DNA of 64,000 nucleotides from Imbricaverruca yamaguchii (lineage: Eukaryota; Arthropoda; Thecostraca; Neoverrucidae): the NCBI GenBank assembly GCA_034440575.1, contig JAOTOL010001387.1:393501-457500 (forward strand). The letters are read 5' to 3'. The notes under the pieces are model-generated. The model worked only from the letters and a program-made list of their open reading frames with translations. It was not told where the DNA came from and made no database searches. This document shows positions 22,746 through 35,725 of this stretch, piece by piece; position 1 is the stretch's first letter, and each line of letters starts with the position of its first letter. Made by a program: the position numbers and the translations under genes.

Positions 22746-23261
22746 CCGTTGTCGACGCTAGGAACGCTTCTGCCTACTGTGTGCCGACCTAGGCGTGACG
22801 CCCGCAAGAGAAGCGACCGAGTAGTCGATGTGGTGGCGTCAGTTGTAACCGGCGTGTGGCGCGTGTCAGTAGTCTGGTTTGGCCAGACCTCAGCCCAAGT
22901 TCACATCGTGCACTCTCATTGCTGCCCCGCACGGTTGGCCGGCGAGGCGGACCGTGACAAGGATTATGCTAACCCCCGGGAACTCCCCTTGTGGTACCGG
23001 GGACGGTGAGGAATTTTCGATGTGCGCTCCCTCTGACAGATAATCATTCTATCCCAACTCTCCAGAATCTCGGACGGAACAGCGTGGCGGCCAGGTCCGG
23101 TCACGCCACGTACGATGACTAATCCGCGGCTGGTACACAGCAACGGCTGTTCGCTTCGCTGTTACCCTTCGTCGAAGTGTTTCTCTCCGACAGCCTTCCC
23201 TGTTACCCTTCTTTTACTGGCTACTCTATTGCCATTACTTGGTTCGGTGGTTATTTTATAA

Positions 23262-23335
23262 GCGTCGCGGTAGCCCATTAGGTAGGGCCTTCGACACTGT
23301 TATACGATCATCTGTTCAAATCCGGCAACCGGCGG
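23262..23335 (+). mobile_element. Possible tRNA-derived SINE head
   Basis: Contains an A-box-like TAGCCCATTAGG (23271-23282) and a B-box-like TGTTCAAATCC (23313-23323) at tRNA-like spacing, after GTCGCGG. No duplicated flanks or tail were found, so the extent is uncertain. Confidence 0.35.
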
Positions 23336-24580
23336 AATTTTCGAGTTCATCCGCGACCAATCCGCATGAGTGGTTGGCGACGCTGTAAAACTAAGCAGTC
23401 GAATGCGTCGTAATATTCCAAGGTTCTTCTTGTTACGGGTTTTCTTTTGTACTTTATCCTCATGTAGCATGGCAATATTTCGCTTTTAGTTTCCTACAGC
23501 GGTGCTCTCTTCAAGAATTTGCAGAACACAAGTCACCCTTTTGTAGTTACCCTTTACCAGTTAGTGTTCATCGATGCCTATCAGTAATCTATAAGCAATT
23601 CGAGAGTCACTGCGCCGAATTCTGGATGAACTCCAATACTCTTACCATTTTTCCTCGATTAACCATTCGGTCCTCTAGTTTCGCAGCTAATCACTTGTAC
23701 ATCTATTCATTACATGCTACTACTGTTACCAGTGCGAGGATTGATATTGCCCCTCGGTATTGGTCCTAACCACATGCCTATCCTTTGCATAGTCTTCGCT
23801 TAACACAATAGCTGCCCTGTGATATAAGATTTGTCCGCTGCTCATAGAAAACCAATGATTATAAATGTCATGTTGCTTGTTCTCATCAGTGTTTATTCCA
23901 TAAACATCAATCCGCTGAAGATATTTGGGGCTGCCTAGCATGCTGTCGCCTTCCAATAAAAGCTGACTACTTGAACCCTTTCTTGCATTTCCAAAGACGT
24001 GGACACAGAAAAGCGGTATATATATTACTTCTATGCAGCAATGTGTACGTTAAATAAAACGGCCTGGGAGAGCCTTCAAACATGTCTCCAACTTTCAGGG
24101 ACCCTTGCACTACCCCAACCCGTCTTACACCAGAAAGGACACATCTTTAGACACTTTTGCAAACACGTTCACCTCCATCATATATTCCAGAATAGCCAAA
24201 ACCGTGTCGGGGAAGTGTATGGGGACGGGTTGCGCGAACACCGTGTACTTGGCGCCTCACAGAAGTAGCCGGTATACTGCGTTGACTGGTTGAATTTCAG
24301 CGCTTCCTCGCCCTCCTCGACGAGCATGTTTTCATCGGTGCAGGGAGCTCACTTCGCAATGTACGACCACTGCATGACCTCCAACTCGTGGAAGAAGAAC
24401 AGCAGGTGTTCTACCGTCTTTTCTGCAAAATAAATTCCAACCGCATAAACATACCAGTAAGAAAACATTTGTTATAATGAATACTTATTATGCCCTCTGG
24501 CAGAATTGAGGCTCTTATTGGAGCAGCACTCTGACATTGGGATATTTTTTTTTAATGTTTTGGGCAGGCAGTAGCAACGT

Positions 24581-24775
24581 GCAGAGGCGCAGCGAAGGGG
24601 GTCGGGCCCGCCCCTCCCCTTTAACAAAAAAATATACTGGATGATACAAGAAATTGTCGAGATTTTCACCACGTAAAACAAAACAAAAAATCGATCAGAT
24701 TCCTGCGCGTTCTGCACTTCATGACATCTTAAGATGGCCAGGCCCAATTAAGAAAATCCTGGCTGCGCCACTGCA
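24581..24775. mobile_element. Possible small MITE with 13-bp imperfect inverted ends
   Basis: GCAGAGGCGCAGC at the left is matched by GCTGCGCCACTGC at the right (12 of 13 inverted). The motif CAGTGGCGCAGCCAGG is typical of short animal hAT-like elements. The flanking 8 bp do not match convincingly. Confidence 0.35.
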
Positions 24776-25118
24776 AATTTGCGGCAGGTTTTGGAACCTA
24801 CAATACAGTCTTTTAGTTCCACTCACATCAGCACATTTAATAAAGACATTCTGGTGCCACGATCATGCCACTGGCAGATGTAGGGGGAAATTGAGGGTAT
24901 GTGTTCTCGCCCCCTGATGGACATGTGGCTTCAATTTCACAGGAAAAAGATGCTCTTTAGCACGTTTGAGTGCACCTCTTTGCACATCCAACTGAACGAG
25001 TGCTTCAGCTGAGAGTACCCCTCATGAAAAACATTTCCAGCACGGAGAAGTACGGTCCCATAACCAAATATTTTTTTTGGGTATTCCGTCCCTGAATAAT
25101 AATGGAGGATCGTGACAA

Positions 25119-25425
25119 AATGTCCACCACGTACGGTACTGCCCTCACCGCCAATACCGCCAAACTGTCCACCAAGTACGGTACTGCCCTTACCGGCAAT
25201 ACCGCCAAACTGTCCACCAAGTACGGTACTGCCCTCACCGGCAATACCGCCAAAACGTCCACCAAGTACGGTACTGCCCTCACAGGCAATACGGCCAAAA
25301 TGTCCACCAAGTACGGTACTGCCCTCACCGCCAATACCGCCAAAATGTCCACCAAGTACGGTACTGCCCTCACCGTCAATACCGCCAAAATGTCCACCAG
25401 TACGGTACTGCCCTCACCGCCAATA
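25119..25425. repeat. 45-bp minisatellite, 7 units
   Basis: GTACGGTACTGCCCTCACCG recurs at 25131, 25176, 25221, 25266, 25311, 25356 and 25400, exactly 45 bp apart except the last (44). The unit also contains AATACCGCCAAAATGTCCACC. The length is a multiple of three, so frames on both strands stay open without implying a gene. Confidence 0.95.
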
Positions 25426-25599
25426 CAAATTACATGCTCAGCCAACTGAATTTCCCCAACTTAAGGTACATTCGTAGTAGCTTCCTCAGCAGAACGGTTG
25501 CGCCTTCACCATTTCAGACATTATGAGCAGGCAAATGTGCTGGATTCAAATGTTGTGATATTGCTATTTGATACAAATATGATATAAAAATGTTCAGAT

Positions 25600-28000
25600 C
25601 CCCCCACCCACCCACTTTTCCTTCCATGGAAGATGAGGCTAGGTTAGGTTTGGTTCTCCTATTTTTTTCTTTTTTTAAACATTGTTTTGTGACTGACTGT
25701 GATCTGAATCACAACCACATTTTCGCTGTTATTTGGCCTCACAACTGAAAAGTAAGCATTTTCGCAATAAATAAGTGGTGACTTCATGCCACATGCATAA
25801 ATATTGCATTATAAAAATAAATTTGAGGAGTTCATAAAAACACCCTGAATTACAATATTACCTGCATTTTCCCATCACAATAATGGAAGGGTAGGTTTTT
25901 TGTTTGTTTGGGAAACATGTTCCATATTTCCACAAATGTGGAGGAAAATATTTGACCCCTTGTATAAAAATAGGCTAGACTAGACTAGGCCAGGCTAGGC
26001 TAGGTTACGTTAGGTTGGGCTAGGTTAGGCTATGCTCGTTGCTTTTTTTCATTTTAAAAAAGAGACGAAAAAATGTTCAGAAATTGTATAATTGTTATAT
26101 TCTTCCGTCACATGTTCTTTCCTTGCACGCTGGTACATGTAATGATAGGTTACGTTAGGCTAAGTTTCTTTTTAACAATGTTTGTATGCTGCTACCTAAT
26201 TCACAGCCCAATGTTTGGTGTTATTTGGCCTGCGAACTAAAACGTAAGCATTTGCACAGCAAATGAGTGGTTACATCATGTAAGCCACACACACATACAT
26301 TACCTCCCACCAAAATTGAAGAACTCAAATTACATTAGAGCACAAAGTTACTTCCATTCTCCCATTCCAATATTGTTTGGGTACGCTTCGTTTAGTTTGT
26401 AAGGTAAGCTTGGAAAACATTTGAAACATTTCCGAAAATGTTGAGGAAAATGTTTCAATGCTTCTTCAAAAAGAGGTTAGGCTAGTTTAGGTTAGTTTAA
26501 GTTGTGTCAGTCTTTTCATTAACTTTTTTTAGATAAAGTTGTTCAGAGTTGTATATTCTTTCCATTTTATTCCTTACATGGAAGGCAAGGATAGACTAGG
26601 TTGGGCTATATTCATTTGTATTTTTTATACATTGTTTTATGCAGTTATCTAACTCACGATCCCATTTTTTGGTATTACATTATTTGACCCGCCAACTGTA
26701 AGCATTTGCACTGTAAATGAGTGGCCACATCAAGCTAGCCACATACATAAACTTTGCATTGGAAAAAGAAACTAGGAATTTATAAAATGCCTTAAAGATC
26801 AAAATTACCCATATTTTCCCACTCCAATAGTATTCGGGTAGGTTTTGTTTTGTTTATAGGGTACATTTTCAGAACATTTCAAATATTTCGATACTTTTCA
26901 GGACAATTTTACTTACTTCTTACTTATTGAAATTACTTCTTCAAAAACAGGTAGGGCTAGGCTAGATTAGGTCAGGTTAGGCTGTATTAGTGTTTCTTTT
27001 AAAAATGAGAAGATTGTTCAGGATATTTCTTTATACATGGAAGGTAAGGTAAGCTAAGGTAAGGATAGGTTAGGTTAGATTACGTACCATTTCCTTTCTT
27101 TTTAACCCGAGCCGTCTTTTCGGTCAGATCCCTTCGGGGGGGGGGCGGATAGTAACCCCCTCTAAAATCCAAACTAAGCATCGCGCGAAAACAAAAGAGG
27201 TGTCATCAGAAAGCGCTCGACGAGTATGGTCCGGATCCACCCCGAAAACAACTTCCTCCCAAAAGTGCGTCACTAGGGGGCTAGATTTTCACGACTTTTC
27301 ACAACTTACATTATGTTTTTGGCTCTGGGAAGTTCATTTTGTGGATATGAAAGAAAGAAAAATTTTGGAATGAGAAAAGAACAGCGAAATCGACCAGGGC
27401 TTTAATTTTCTGCCCCCCCCAATATAAACCTTTTTTTCTCAAAATTTTAAAATTTTGTGTTTTCAAGTTGTCTTTAATTTTCCTTTTCAAATTGGTACAG
27501 CAGACCGGGAATCGTTCATGGAAGTCAACTTTCCCTAATAAAAATTGCCTACTTTAGCCAGAATTTTATATTTGAACTGCAATTGGCAAATATGCAAAAT
27601 TTATATGTAGTCAAAAACGAAAAAAAAATTATTCCCGTAGGTTTTGTTGCATCCCTAAAGATAAGGAAACGCTGAAAGTTTCATTAAAATATCTGTATCC
27701 GTTAAAGCGTGAAGATTGGTTGAACTTTGCTGGAGGTGACCTAACTTGACCTTGACTAACTCGTTGACCCTAGATAACCTGACTTCAAAATTGTGATACA
27801 ACATGCCAAATTGGTGTGGGAAAAGGTACGTCAAATTTTGGCGCGCTGCTGCTCGCCGTTCGTTCAATATCTGCGAAAAACCTTAGGAGGCGGTTGAAGA
27901 CCCCGAGACGGCACGGGTTAAACATTCATTTTCAGGCTATGTGAACAAACTCACAACCCCATGTTTGGTGTTATTTGTCCTGCTAATTGAAGATATCTGC
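25600..28000. repeat. Diverged ~450-500-bp tandem repeat, 4 units, TTAGG/CTAGG-rich
   Basis: The core around GTTTGGTGTTATTTGGCCTG...AAGCATTTGCACAGCAAATGAGTGG recurs near 25706, 26199, 26650 and 27948. Spacings are about 493, 451 and 1,298 bp. Removing the 816-bp net MITE insertion reduces the last to about 480. Each unit also has a poly-T stretch followed by (T)TTAAACATTG and a block of GGTTAGGTTAGGCTAGG-like sequence, reminiscent of the arthropod telomere repeat TTAGG. No coding sequence. Confidence 0.85.
27102..27921. mobile_element. piggyBac-like MITE (TTAA target, CCC...GGG termini)
   Basis: Begins TTAACCCGAGCCGTCTTTTCGG at 27102 and ends CCCCGAGACGGCACGGGTTAA at 27921; the termini are imperfect inverted repeats of about 20 bp. 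TTAA with CCC at the inner edge is the piggyBac signature. The 820-bp interior has no transposase. Removing it and one TTAA leaves CTTTTTAAACATTCATTTTC, which matches the same position in the other units of the surrounding repeat (for example CTTTTTTTAAACATTG near 25670). Confidence 0.88.
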
Positions 28001-31000
28001 TGTAGGTAGGGGAAAGGATGGATGGGGGTTCTGAACACTTAAGGCATCATGCAACAAATAGCTATACTGCTGCTTCTGTATGGCTGAACCAGTAATTGTA
28101 CTGTGTCTACTGAACACAAAAATAAACAAGCTATCCGTATTCAAACAGTTCTTTTCAATGAAAGTCTTCTAACCACCTCTAAAGAGCAACTTTTTTTTTA
28201 AAATAAAAATTGCAGTGGTGTGCTATATTCTGAACATGAAAATGTTGCTGTGCAGGAATACTTCACTGTAGCTCTTGCAGTACAAGATATTAGTAGCCCT
28301 TCAGCTGGTGTAGTTGACAAAATATTGAAAGTCATTTCCTTGTGGTTTCTTTAAGATCTTGGGAGCATACAAATAGTGTCTGTGAAATTTGCTAGCTCTG
28401 TGTACAAAAAAAAATCGCAAGAACTATGTGGTTAGACCTTCATAGTTTGGAAGACGGGTCCATCATTTGTGAATACCACAATCGTTTTGTTATTTGTGAG
28501 CTGAACACGATGTGGGAGACGTCCAAATGTAGGTGTTCAGAAAACATAGCGTGTTCAGATATCCCCCTCTTCCACTAGTTGAGAACATGGGTAATGGGTA
28601 ATGTCATTTCTGGCAGTGACCTGGTAGACATATACGAAGGTGGATATATCTCACGAAGCCAGGGAGTCTTTATTTTCAAGACATATTTTCAGACTGCAGA
28701 GGTAAAATGAGAAATTTGCATTAACTGGGTACCAAACCGGGGGTACTCAGACCCCCCTTGTCGCACCTGTGATATCCAGCCATAGACATGCGACATAATT
28801 TCATGATTTGGAGATGTCAATTATAAACTTATAAATGCTTACTATTTTCTGTATGCCCGCATGTAAAGTTCTGGAACTTCATATGCCTCTCGCGGAGCAT
28901 ATACCGAGACACTTCCTGCTTGATTTTCAACGGCAATTGAAGATGGCTAACGCACGTAGGCTGATGCTGACTACCAATCTGCTTAAGGGTACCATTTGGG
29001 TAGGACATCCGCTTAAGGGCAATGGTTTTTGGTAATCACATGGCGACATCCGATTGACGTGTCGTCCTGTAGGAGTTACTCGCGGTCTGCGAGACTGTCG
29101 TAATTAGTTGAGTGGAGCATGTATCAAGTGTATCGCAAAAGAGTAAATGTTTACCCTTCCACGGATAAACCCTGATTTGGTAGTTACTCTCTCACCACGA
29201 CCCTGAATATGTATATCTTAACCCCAAATAAGATAGTAGATTGTCAAATTACTCGCCATCATTGGGTGCCGTGAAAGAGTTACCTATGAGCCTTAGGTAG
29301 TTATATTTTCAGCTAGGTAATTTTGTTTTCACCCGCTACCACGTGGTAGCGGGTGGTAGTGGTTGTGGAAAGCGCAAGATATGAGTGTTGGTATATGTGC
29401 ATATGTGACATCCTACGGTTCAGCATGATGAGTGGTGGCGCGTGCATGAGTTGGTGCTTACGTAAGGTGCGTAATTTTAGTGTTTGTATGCAGAGATGCT
29501 ATCTAATGAGCTGTGCTTTGTAGTGGTGCATAAAAATGTTTCATAGTGGTTGTGCTGTAATGGTGGTATATGGTTGGAAATATAAAGTGCCTGTGCTGGT
29601 GACGTCACATATGTTTCGGTGGTAGCTTAGAAGCGTTTACTTGGAATTTTGGCAAGCATTTCGAGGATTATCGGACCTGTGTTTTCTAAGTGCCACTTTG
29701 CCCGTCGGAAGGCAAAGGCACCTCGACGTACTTTGGTGCTGGAGGCCCCTGGGACATGTGCCCCCATGGCAATTTCTGGATCCGCCCCTGTGTGAATTGC
29801 TTGTTCTGACCAGTGTGTTTATTGAGTGACGGTGTCTACGGATATATTTCCTACAATGCTTAGCAAAAACGTATGTTTTGTTCCTCTCATTGTAGAGTTT
29901 GGGGAGAAGGGCTGTAAGCAGGGGTGTCGATTTGTATCCTTTTGTGAGGGCCATGACCCCACCAATGTTGATCTTGTCCCCCCAGTACTGATTTGCCCCC
30001 TCGAATAACCTATGTTGCTTTATGGTGATAAAAATATAAAGGAAGAAAAAGGAAAAACACCACGCTACATGGAAAACTTAGTTGATGTTAACCAGTATAT
30101 TTTGTACTGTAAAGAAACAGATTAGGTATAGATAGTGGAATTTCCGACCCTGAATTCGCCCCGCCAAAACTTTGGCTTCGTCCCTCCCTATTGTTAGGCA
30201 CCAAGGAAATACCTTCACCCATAGTCATCACAGTTCAGGCCTGCTGTGCTTCGATGCTCCATCAAGGCCGGTGTCTTTTAGCCTGGATATGGGCGCATAA
30301 ATATTTTATTTAAGCCGTTGTGTGTTTGTTGGTGTTTGAAGTGATAGAAGGGTGACGGTGACGTTGACGATGACGATAACATTGAAGATGACGTTGACGA
30401 TGACGATGGACCCGAGTACACTGCATGTCACTGTAGTCGCATGCTATGACCATAGTCTTGATGTTGACATGTGCGGCGGGCTGCTCTTTTGTTTATGTGA
30501 CTTCACCTGTTACTGAACGATTTTCCGTTGGCGAGCATGCTGGATACACATAAGCATACACATCGTCAAATAATAATACAAATTATTGAGGTCGGAAAAT
30601 ATAGTGGGTGAGATCTGATGAGTTTTTGGTTGGTTGTCGGGGGAGGGGGTCTAGTACACTTCGCCCCCCCCCCCAATGTTAAAAATGTACACCCCGGACT
30701 GTAAGGACGTTACCTGTTTACACGCATATATGAGAACTACATCCGCTTGCACAACTGCAACACTCATCCCAAAGTTAAGAGGGGCGAATGTTTTTTGTAT
30801 CGCTGAACACAATGCCATAGGGCTCCTACTTCAAGCACCTCCCCACCACACTCCGTACAGTACTAAGGTACATGAGCAGAAATGTAGTAAAGATTTTCTA
30901 AAGAGGATGCCCTAACCCCAAAATGTGACAACAGAAATACTGCTTTCGGTGAGCTTCGACCACCGAAACTTTCCGTTTCTGGCGTAGTGAAAGCTTTATA

Positions 31001-31080
31001 TATTCTTGTTCGAGCCGGTGCACTTTTGGCTCCTGTGGGGGTACACGACCCCCTCCCCCACCCTTAGTTGATTGTTCGCC
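28001..31080. other. No recognised gene
   Basis: AT-rich in its first part. A GATGACGATGACG-like run lies near 30360-30410. GGGGCGGATCCAGAAATTGC (minus strand, about 29770-29790) resembles a transposon terminus without a visible partner. No coding sequence recognised. Confidence 0.35.
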
Positions 31081-31084
31081 GATA

Positions 31085-31485
31085 ACCGGACAAATGTACG
31101 TAAACCAAATGTACGTATGGCATATCTACGCAACCAAATGTGCTTAAACGCAAAGGCATGTATGCCTAATTGTACGTACATTGGCTCATACGTACATTTG
31201 CTCATACTTTTGCACATACGTACATTTGCGCTGATGTACATTTGCCATAGGTACATTTGCACTTACATATATTAGCCATACGCACATCTGCGGTTACGTA
31301 CAATTTCCATACGTACATCTGCGCTTACGTACATTTGCTTGTGCACATCTGCCATGCGTACATTTTTCCATATGTACATTTGTCCTTACGTACATTTGTC
31401 CTTACGTATATTTGTCCTTACGTACACTTGTCCTTACGTGCATTTGTCCTTACGTACATTTGTCCTTACGTACATTTGTCGTAGA
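31085..31485. repeat. 16-bp minisatellite (TTACGTACATTTGTCC)n
   Basis: Regular 16-bp units from about 31375 to 31480. To the left (31085-31370) the TACGTACATTTG core recurs at irregular spacing. Confidence 0.9.
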
Positions 31486-31879
31486 ATCCAAAACACGCGT
31501 GATACAGCGATATTGTAACGCACAGTCAACACCGGAACAAAACACAGGTGACACAACGATATGCTAACTTACAGTTGGCACACCGAAACAAAGCACACGT
31601 GACACAGCGGTATTTAACTCACAGCTAGCACATTGTAACGACACACACGTGACATAGAGGTATGCTAGCTCACAGTTAACACACTAGAACAAAATACTCA
31701 TTTTTCAAGATAATTGGGACCGACCATAAATAATAAATAAAGCAACGTGACGCAAAAGGGAGCACATGTACATTCTGGTTGCTGAAAAATGTCCAGGACC
31801 GTTGTTCAGTACTCGTTTTACACACCCGTTTGAAGGGCGCCAGATATGTTATCGTGGTTTCCCTACCCCTTATACTGCA

Positions 31880-32285
31880 TGCACACACGCACACAAACAA
31901 CCCACACAATACGCACAACACACACAACACAACCACACAACAGATACAACACGCACAACATACACAAAACACACCACACATATGTAAGTTGACGCATGCA
32001 TGTACGTTAACACAAATACATATGCTAACGCTCACATGCATATATGTATGCATGTATGTATGCATATATGCATGCATATCTGCATGCATATGGGTATTTA
32101 CGCGTGCACGTGTGTGTGCGTATATGCATGTTCGTATGTGCGTATGTATGTATGCATGTGGGCGCGCACAAATGAATGCATGTATGTGTATATGCAAATA
32201 TGTATGTATGCATGCATACTTGCATATATACATGGGTGTGTGTGTGTGTGTGCACATTGTACATGCATGCATGAACATACATACA
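31880..32285. repeat. Compound simple repeat: (CA)-rich, then (ATGC/ATGT)n
   Basis: 31880-31985 is ACACAAC-type repeat. 31990-32285 is alternating purine-pyrimidine GCATATATGCATGCAT sequence with a (TG)n run at 32234-32252. The 336-codon minus-strand frame that crosses it is Cys/His/Thr-rich and follows the repeat composition. Confidence 0.92.
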
Positions 32286-32719
32286 TCACGTACTGATGAG
32301 ACATGAATGAGCAAAAAAACGAACCTGACTCCACGTGCATGAGCTGTATTTCGTATCGATGCCCCAGGGGTGAAGGCATCGTGTGTTAAGCCGGGCGGGT
32401 AATAGCCGTTTTTTCGCGCGCGATGAAGGCTCGCTGAACTAGCTCCAACGTGGGTGGTCACGACCAGAGTCCGGCTCTGTGCTGCGCAGCTGCCAGTGTC
32501 GGCGTAACAACCCGAGGCCGCCAGTCGGCTCGAAAGGCCGGCCGTGCTCTCGCTTCTGGGAACGGAGCTGGGCAGAAGCACCGAGCTGGCCGGCGTGTTT
32601 CCCAGCGCATGACGGAGCTCGCCGGGTCGACACTCAGACTGGCCGGCTGCCGGACGCCCGGTCACCTCCGGCGACCGCGGCCGCAATCATCCGTATTTAT
32701 CCAGGCCTCGATCGCACAA

Positions 32720-32890
32720 ATCCGTGCTGCGGGTACCAGGGTCGGGCATCGTACCATCCGTACAGCGGGCACATGTTTGGGCATCGTATACCTCCCCAGT
32801 GCTGCGAGCACTGGGTCTGGGATCGTACACTCCCGTGCTGTGAGAATAGGGTACCTCCGGCGCTACAGGCATAGGGTCCGGCGTCGTACC
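32720..32890. repeat. Imperfect ~36-40-bp repeat with CATCGTACC core
   Basis: About four units of the type TCCGTGCTGCGGGTACCAGG + GTCGGGCATCGTACCA, much diverged. A closely similar block occurs at 45690-45780. Confidence 0.65.
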
Positions 32891-34530
32891 GTTGTTGGCA
32901 GTGAAATCGGTGACCGACTGAAAATGCCCCTGCTTGAGGCCTGACGCGTGTGGACACATAATTTTCCCGCTACGATACAAGTCGGTGATACTCCGCGCCT
33001 CCGTGCACCGGAAGTGCACCACAGAATGTTTCCTTTCAATACATAGAATTCAGATACTTCACATGCAATTATGCGGTGAAAGTTGGCAACAAAAGCGAAA
33101 TTTAAAGAGCAGATGTAATCATGATCGAGAGAAAGCGAGATCTAAGCGCTGTAACAAAAATGATTGTAAGGTTTGAAAAACCTAGCATTCGATTCTGGTC
33201 TGGGTTGGTCGTGTCGCGTCGAGTCAGGTGGTTCATGTACTTACCAGTTTTGTAATGTTTGCACCACAGAAAGACTCCTGCCTGCCTTGCTCTCGCTTGT
33301 GAAGCATTGGTGCCTATGCATACGGTGAGACACCCTTTAAATGATACTGGCTAACGTGATATTGCAAGGCAAATATGTCATGATTCATGCAACCCAATAG
33401 GGAAATTAAAAAAATAATAAGTGGGGATGAACAACTTCAATAGATCACCTTTCTAAATTGGCACAGGACTTAATGGTACAAACATCATAATGTTAACAAT
33501 TTGAATATACAAATCCAGCAACCCCTCAATTATCGTCGGTGCCAAGATTTCATTGGTGACATATCATTAGTGGGGATTAATGTATACATATATATAGATG
33601 TATGTATATATACTCGTATGTATATACATGGGTGTAACCACGGGTTCTAATTTTTTTGTGGGGTGGGGGGGGGACAAACCCGGGCCGCGGTAAGTTTGAA
33701 CAGGATAGAGGAGCCTAGCCTTCCCTCCCTTCCCCTGAACACAAATCATTGGATTTCAGCCGCTTGTATTTCAATGCCTTTTCCAGACACTTCAATTAAA
33801 AGTTAAGTGCATTTCAATTTTTCAGATTTACCTCTGTTAAAATATAAAAATATAATTAAAAAATACTTTGGGGACTAAATGTTCCACGAAAATTAGCAAG
33901 TTTCACTATTTCTCGCAACCTATGAACGTCTAGCTTTATGTCGTACGTGCTGGGCCCGATTTCACGATCACCATAGAGCAATATTGTAAGAATGTTAGGC
34001 GTTGCCGACTTGTATGAGACAAAACGTAGAATAAGGTTTCATGGTTTATGAGAATATGGAATATGGAATATGGAACAATGGTTTCATGGTAGCAAATATT
34101 AAAGTGCAATTTCTTTCCCATGCTTTCCTGTTTTGCAGGGACACCTTTCGATGTACTGACAACCAGGGAGGATAAAGGGTCTGGAACTGAGGGTGTGCAC
34201 CCCTACGTGGAAGGTGGCGTCCCTCAGGCCGATACAATTTCGTCCCTCTGAAAAGGCTCTAGTGTAACCGCTCGAATTTTTTTTTTCAGCCTGAGGCGCC
34301 TCTGTGAAATAGAAAGGCACCCCCTTGGAAGGAAAGGCGCCCCTTGGGGAAGGGCCGAGTGCATCCCGCCCCCTCAAATTTTGCAGCCAGAAGAACAAAT
34401 TCAGGCGTTTTCACAGTGGTGCCGCTCCAAAGAAATGGCGTCCCTTCAGACAGGTACCCACATAACATTTCCTGGGTTGGACACCTGATTACAACATTGC
34501 TTTATTGCGGTTATGAACTCGGGGTAGTTA
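32891..34530. other. No recognised feature beyond short simple repeats
   Basis: Contains a TA-rich run at about 33580-33620. No coding family recognised. Confidence 0.35.
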
Positions 34531-35483
34531 TTAACAGGCGCCCTGGAGGGCCTCTGAAAATTACACGCACTGGAGGGGGCGGATTCCGCCCCCTAATTAT
34601 CTCGGCTCCTATTAAGGCTAGAGCAACGAAATTCGTAGAGTGGATGGATTAGGTAGTGAACTCTATTGTGTGCGACTTCCATGACCTAAGGTCAATATCT
34701 TCAAGGTCAAATGAGGCCAAAATATCCAAATTTTCTGAATTTGCGTAGCTTAGCTTTTCATTGTTATGGATCGCTGTGATTATGTTTAAATGCTCCATAA
34801 TTTGCATTAATGATGTTTTGAACATTACTAATGATTTGACCCCAGGTTACCTACATAGGAGCACTTTGGCAGGCCATTACCTGCTCCAGTTACCGGAACC
34901 GGGCTGCCCACCCGACTGCTCCGTTGGGCGGTTCGGCACAATCGGCTTCGCAAAGAAAGGAGTGAAATACAGGAATAAAGCGTGGAAACGCTTAGGCACA
35001 CGATGACAAACAGTAGATTTCCGTAGGTGTGGGGAATCGCATGCAAAGTAGCATCAATTGCATGCCAGTCATTTGCATTTATGACAACATTCCAGTGCAA
35101 CAAGTTTGGGTCCATTAGCCTTTCATGAACTTGACCTCATTTGACCTCGGCGACCTAACATGACTTTTAAATTATATAGCATGGCAATATGCATCAAACA
35201 AGTCGCTAGTGTTGTCAAGAACACTTCCCTTTTGCCAATATACGGGAAGCGCATCAGCGCGGATTTTTGTAGTCTGGTGCTGCGAATTTCTTTCACTTTA
35301 ACGGCCCCTAACTTGAAACATATTCGGCCGATTTTCGTTTTTTTTTAACTTTAAACAACGCGCCGGCATTTCGAAGCAGGTGCATAAACAATGGCGTATA
35401 TCGGCGGAATATTCTAGAGTTATCTACGAAAAACCGGAGGGGTGGGCGGATTTCGCCCCCTCCCCCTCCAGGGCGCATGTTAA
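34531..35483 (-). mobile_element. CGC-TIR transposon, copy I (full length)
   Basis: TTAACAGGCGCCCTGGAGG at 34531, inverse terminus ending TTAA at 35480-35483; 953 bp, minus orientation. Sub-terminal and central blocks match copies A, C and H. The TGACCTAAGGTCA everted pair is present near 34682. Confidence 0.87.
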
Positions 35484-35563
35484 ATTGTGCGCATTCACGT
35501 GTGGCTTCTCTTACAAATTTGACAACTTCCTTTGAACCATTAAGAGGATAGCGGATAAACTGA

Positions 35564-35725
35564 TTGGTCGGTCATTGATTTTACGACACATCGACCGTTG
35601 ATTCATGTAGCGTCGCCATTATCTCACGCCGATTGGTCGCGGGCGAAGAGTAGCAACAGGTGAGACTCGAACCCACAACCTTTCGATTGTCAGACGACCA
35701 ATTTAACCCTAGGCTACTCGTCTCC
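35564..35725 (-). mobile_element. tRNA-derived SINE with 13-bp target-site duplication
   Basis: Flanked by exact GCGGATAAACTGA at 35551-35563 and 35726-35738. Read on the minus strand it opens GGAGACGAGTAGCCTAGGG (A-box-like TAGCCTAGGG) and has a strong B box GGTTCGAGTCT about 50 bp in: a Pol III-type tRNA head of full length. The body ends TGTGTCGTAAAATCAATGACC; its TGTGTCGT(G)AA and AATGACCGACCAA strings recall the 3' end of the SINE at 62367-62544. Confidence 0.85.

Larger units (their letters stand above)
22750..25100. other. Mostly unassigned DNA
   Basis: No recognisable coding sequence. Two weaker features inside it, a tRNA-like SINE head near 23.27 kb and a short inverted-repeat element near 24.6 kb, are listed separately. 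Confidence 0.35.

Noticed and set aside
31676..32686. 336-codon minus-strand frame rich in Cys and His
   Set aside because: It follows the (CA)n and (ATGC)n simple repeats; the composition is explained by the DNA repeat.
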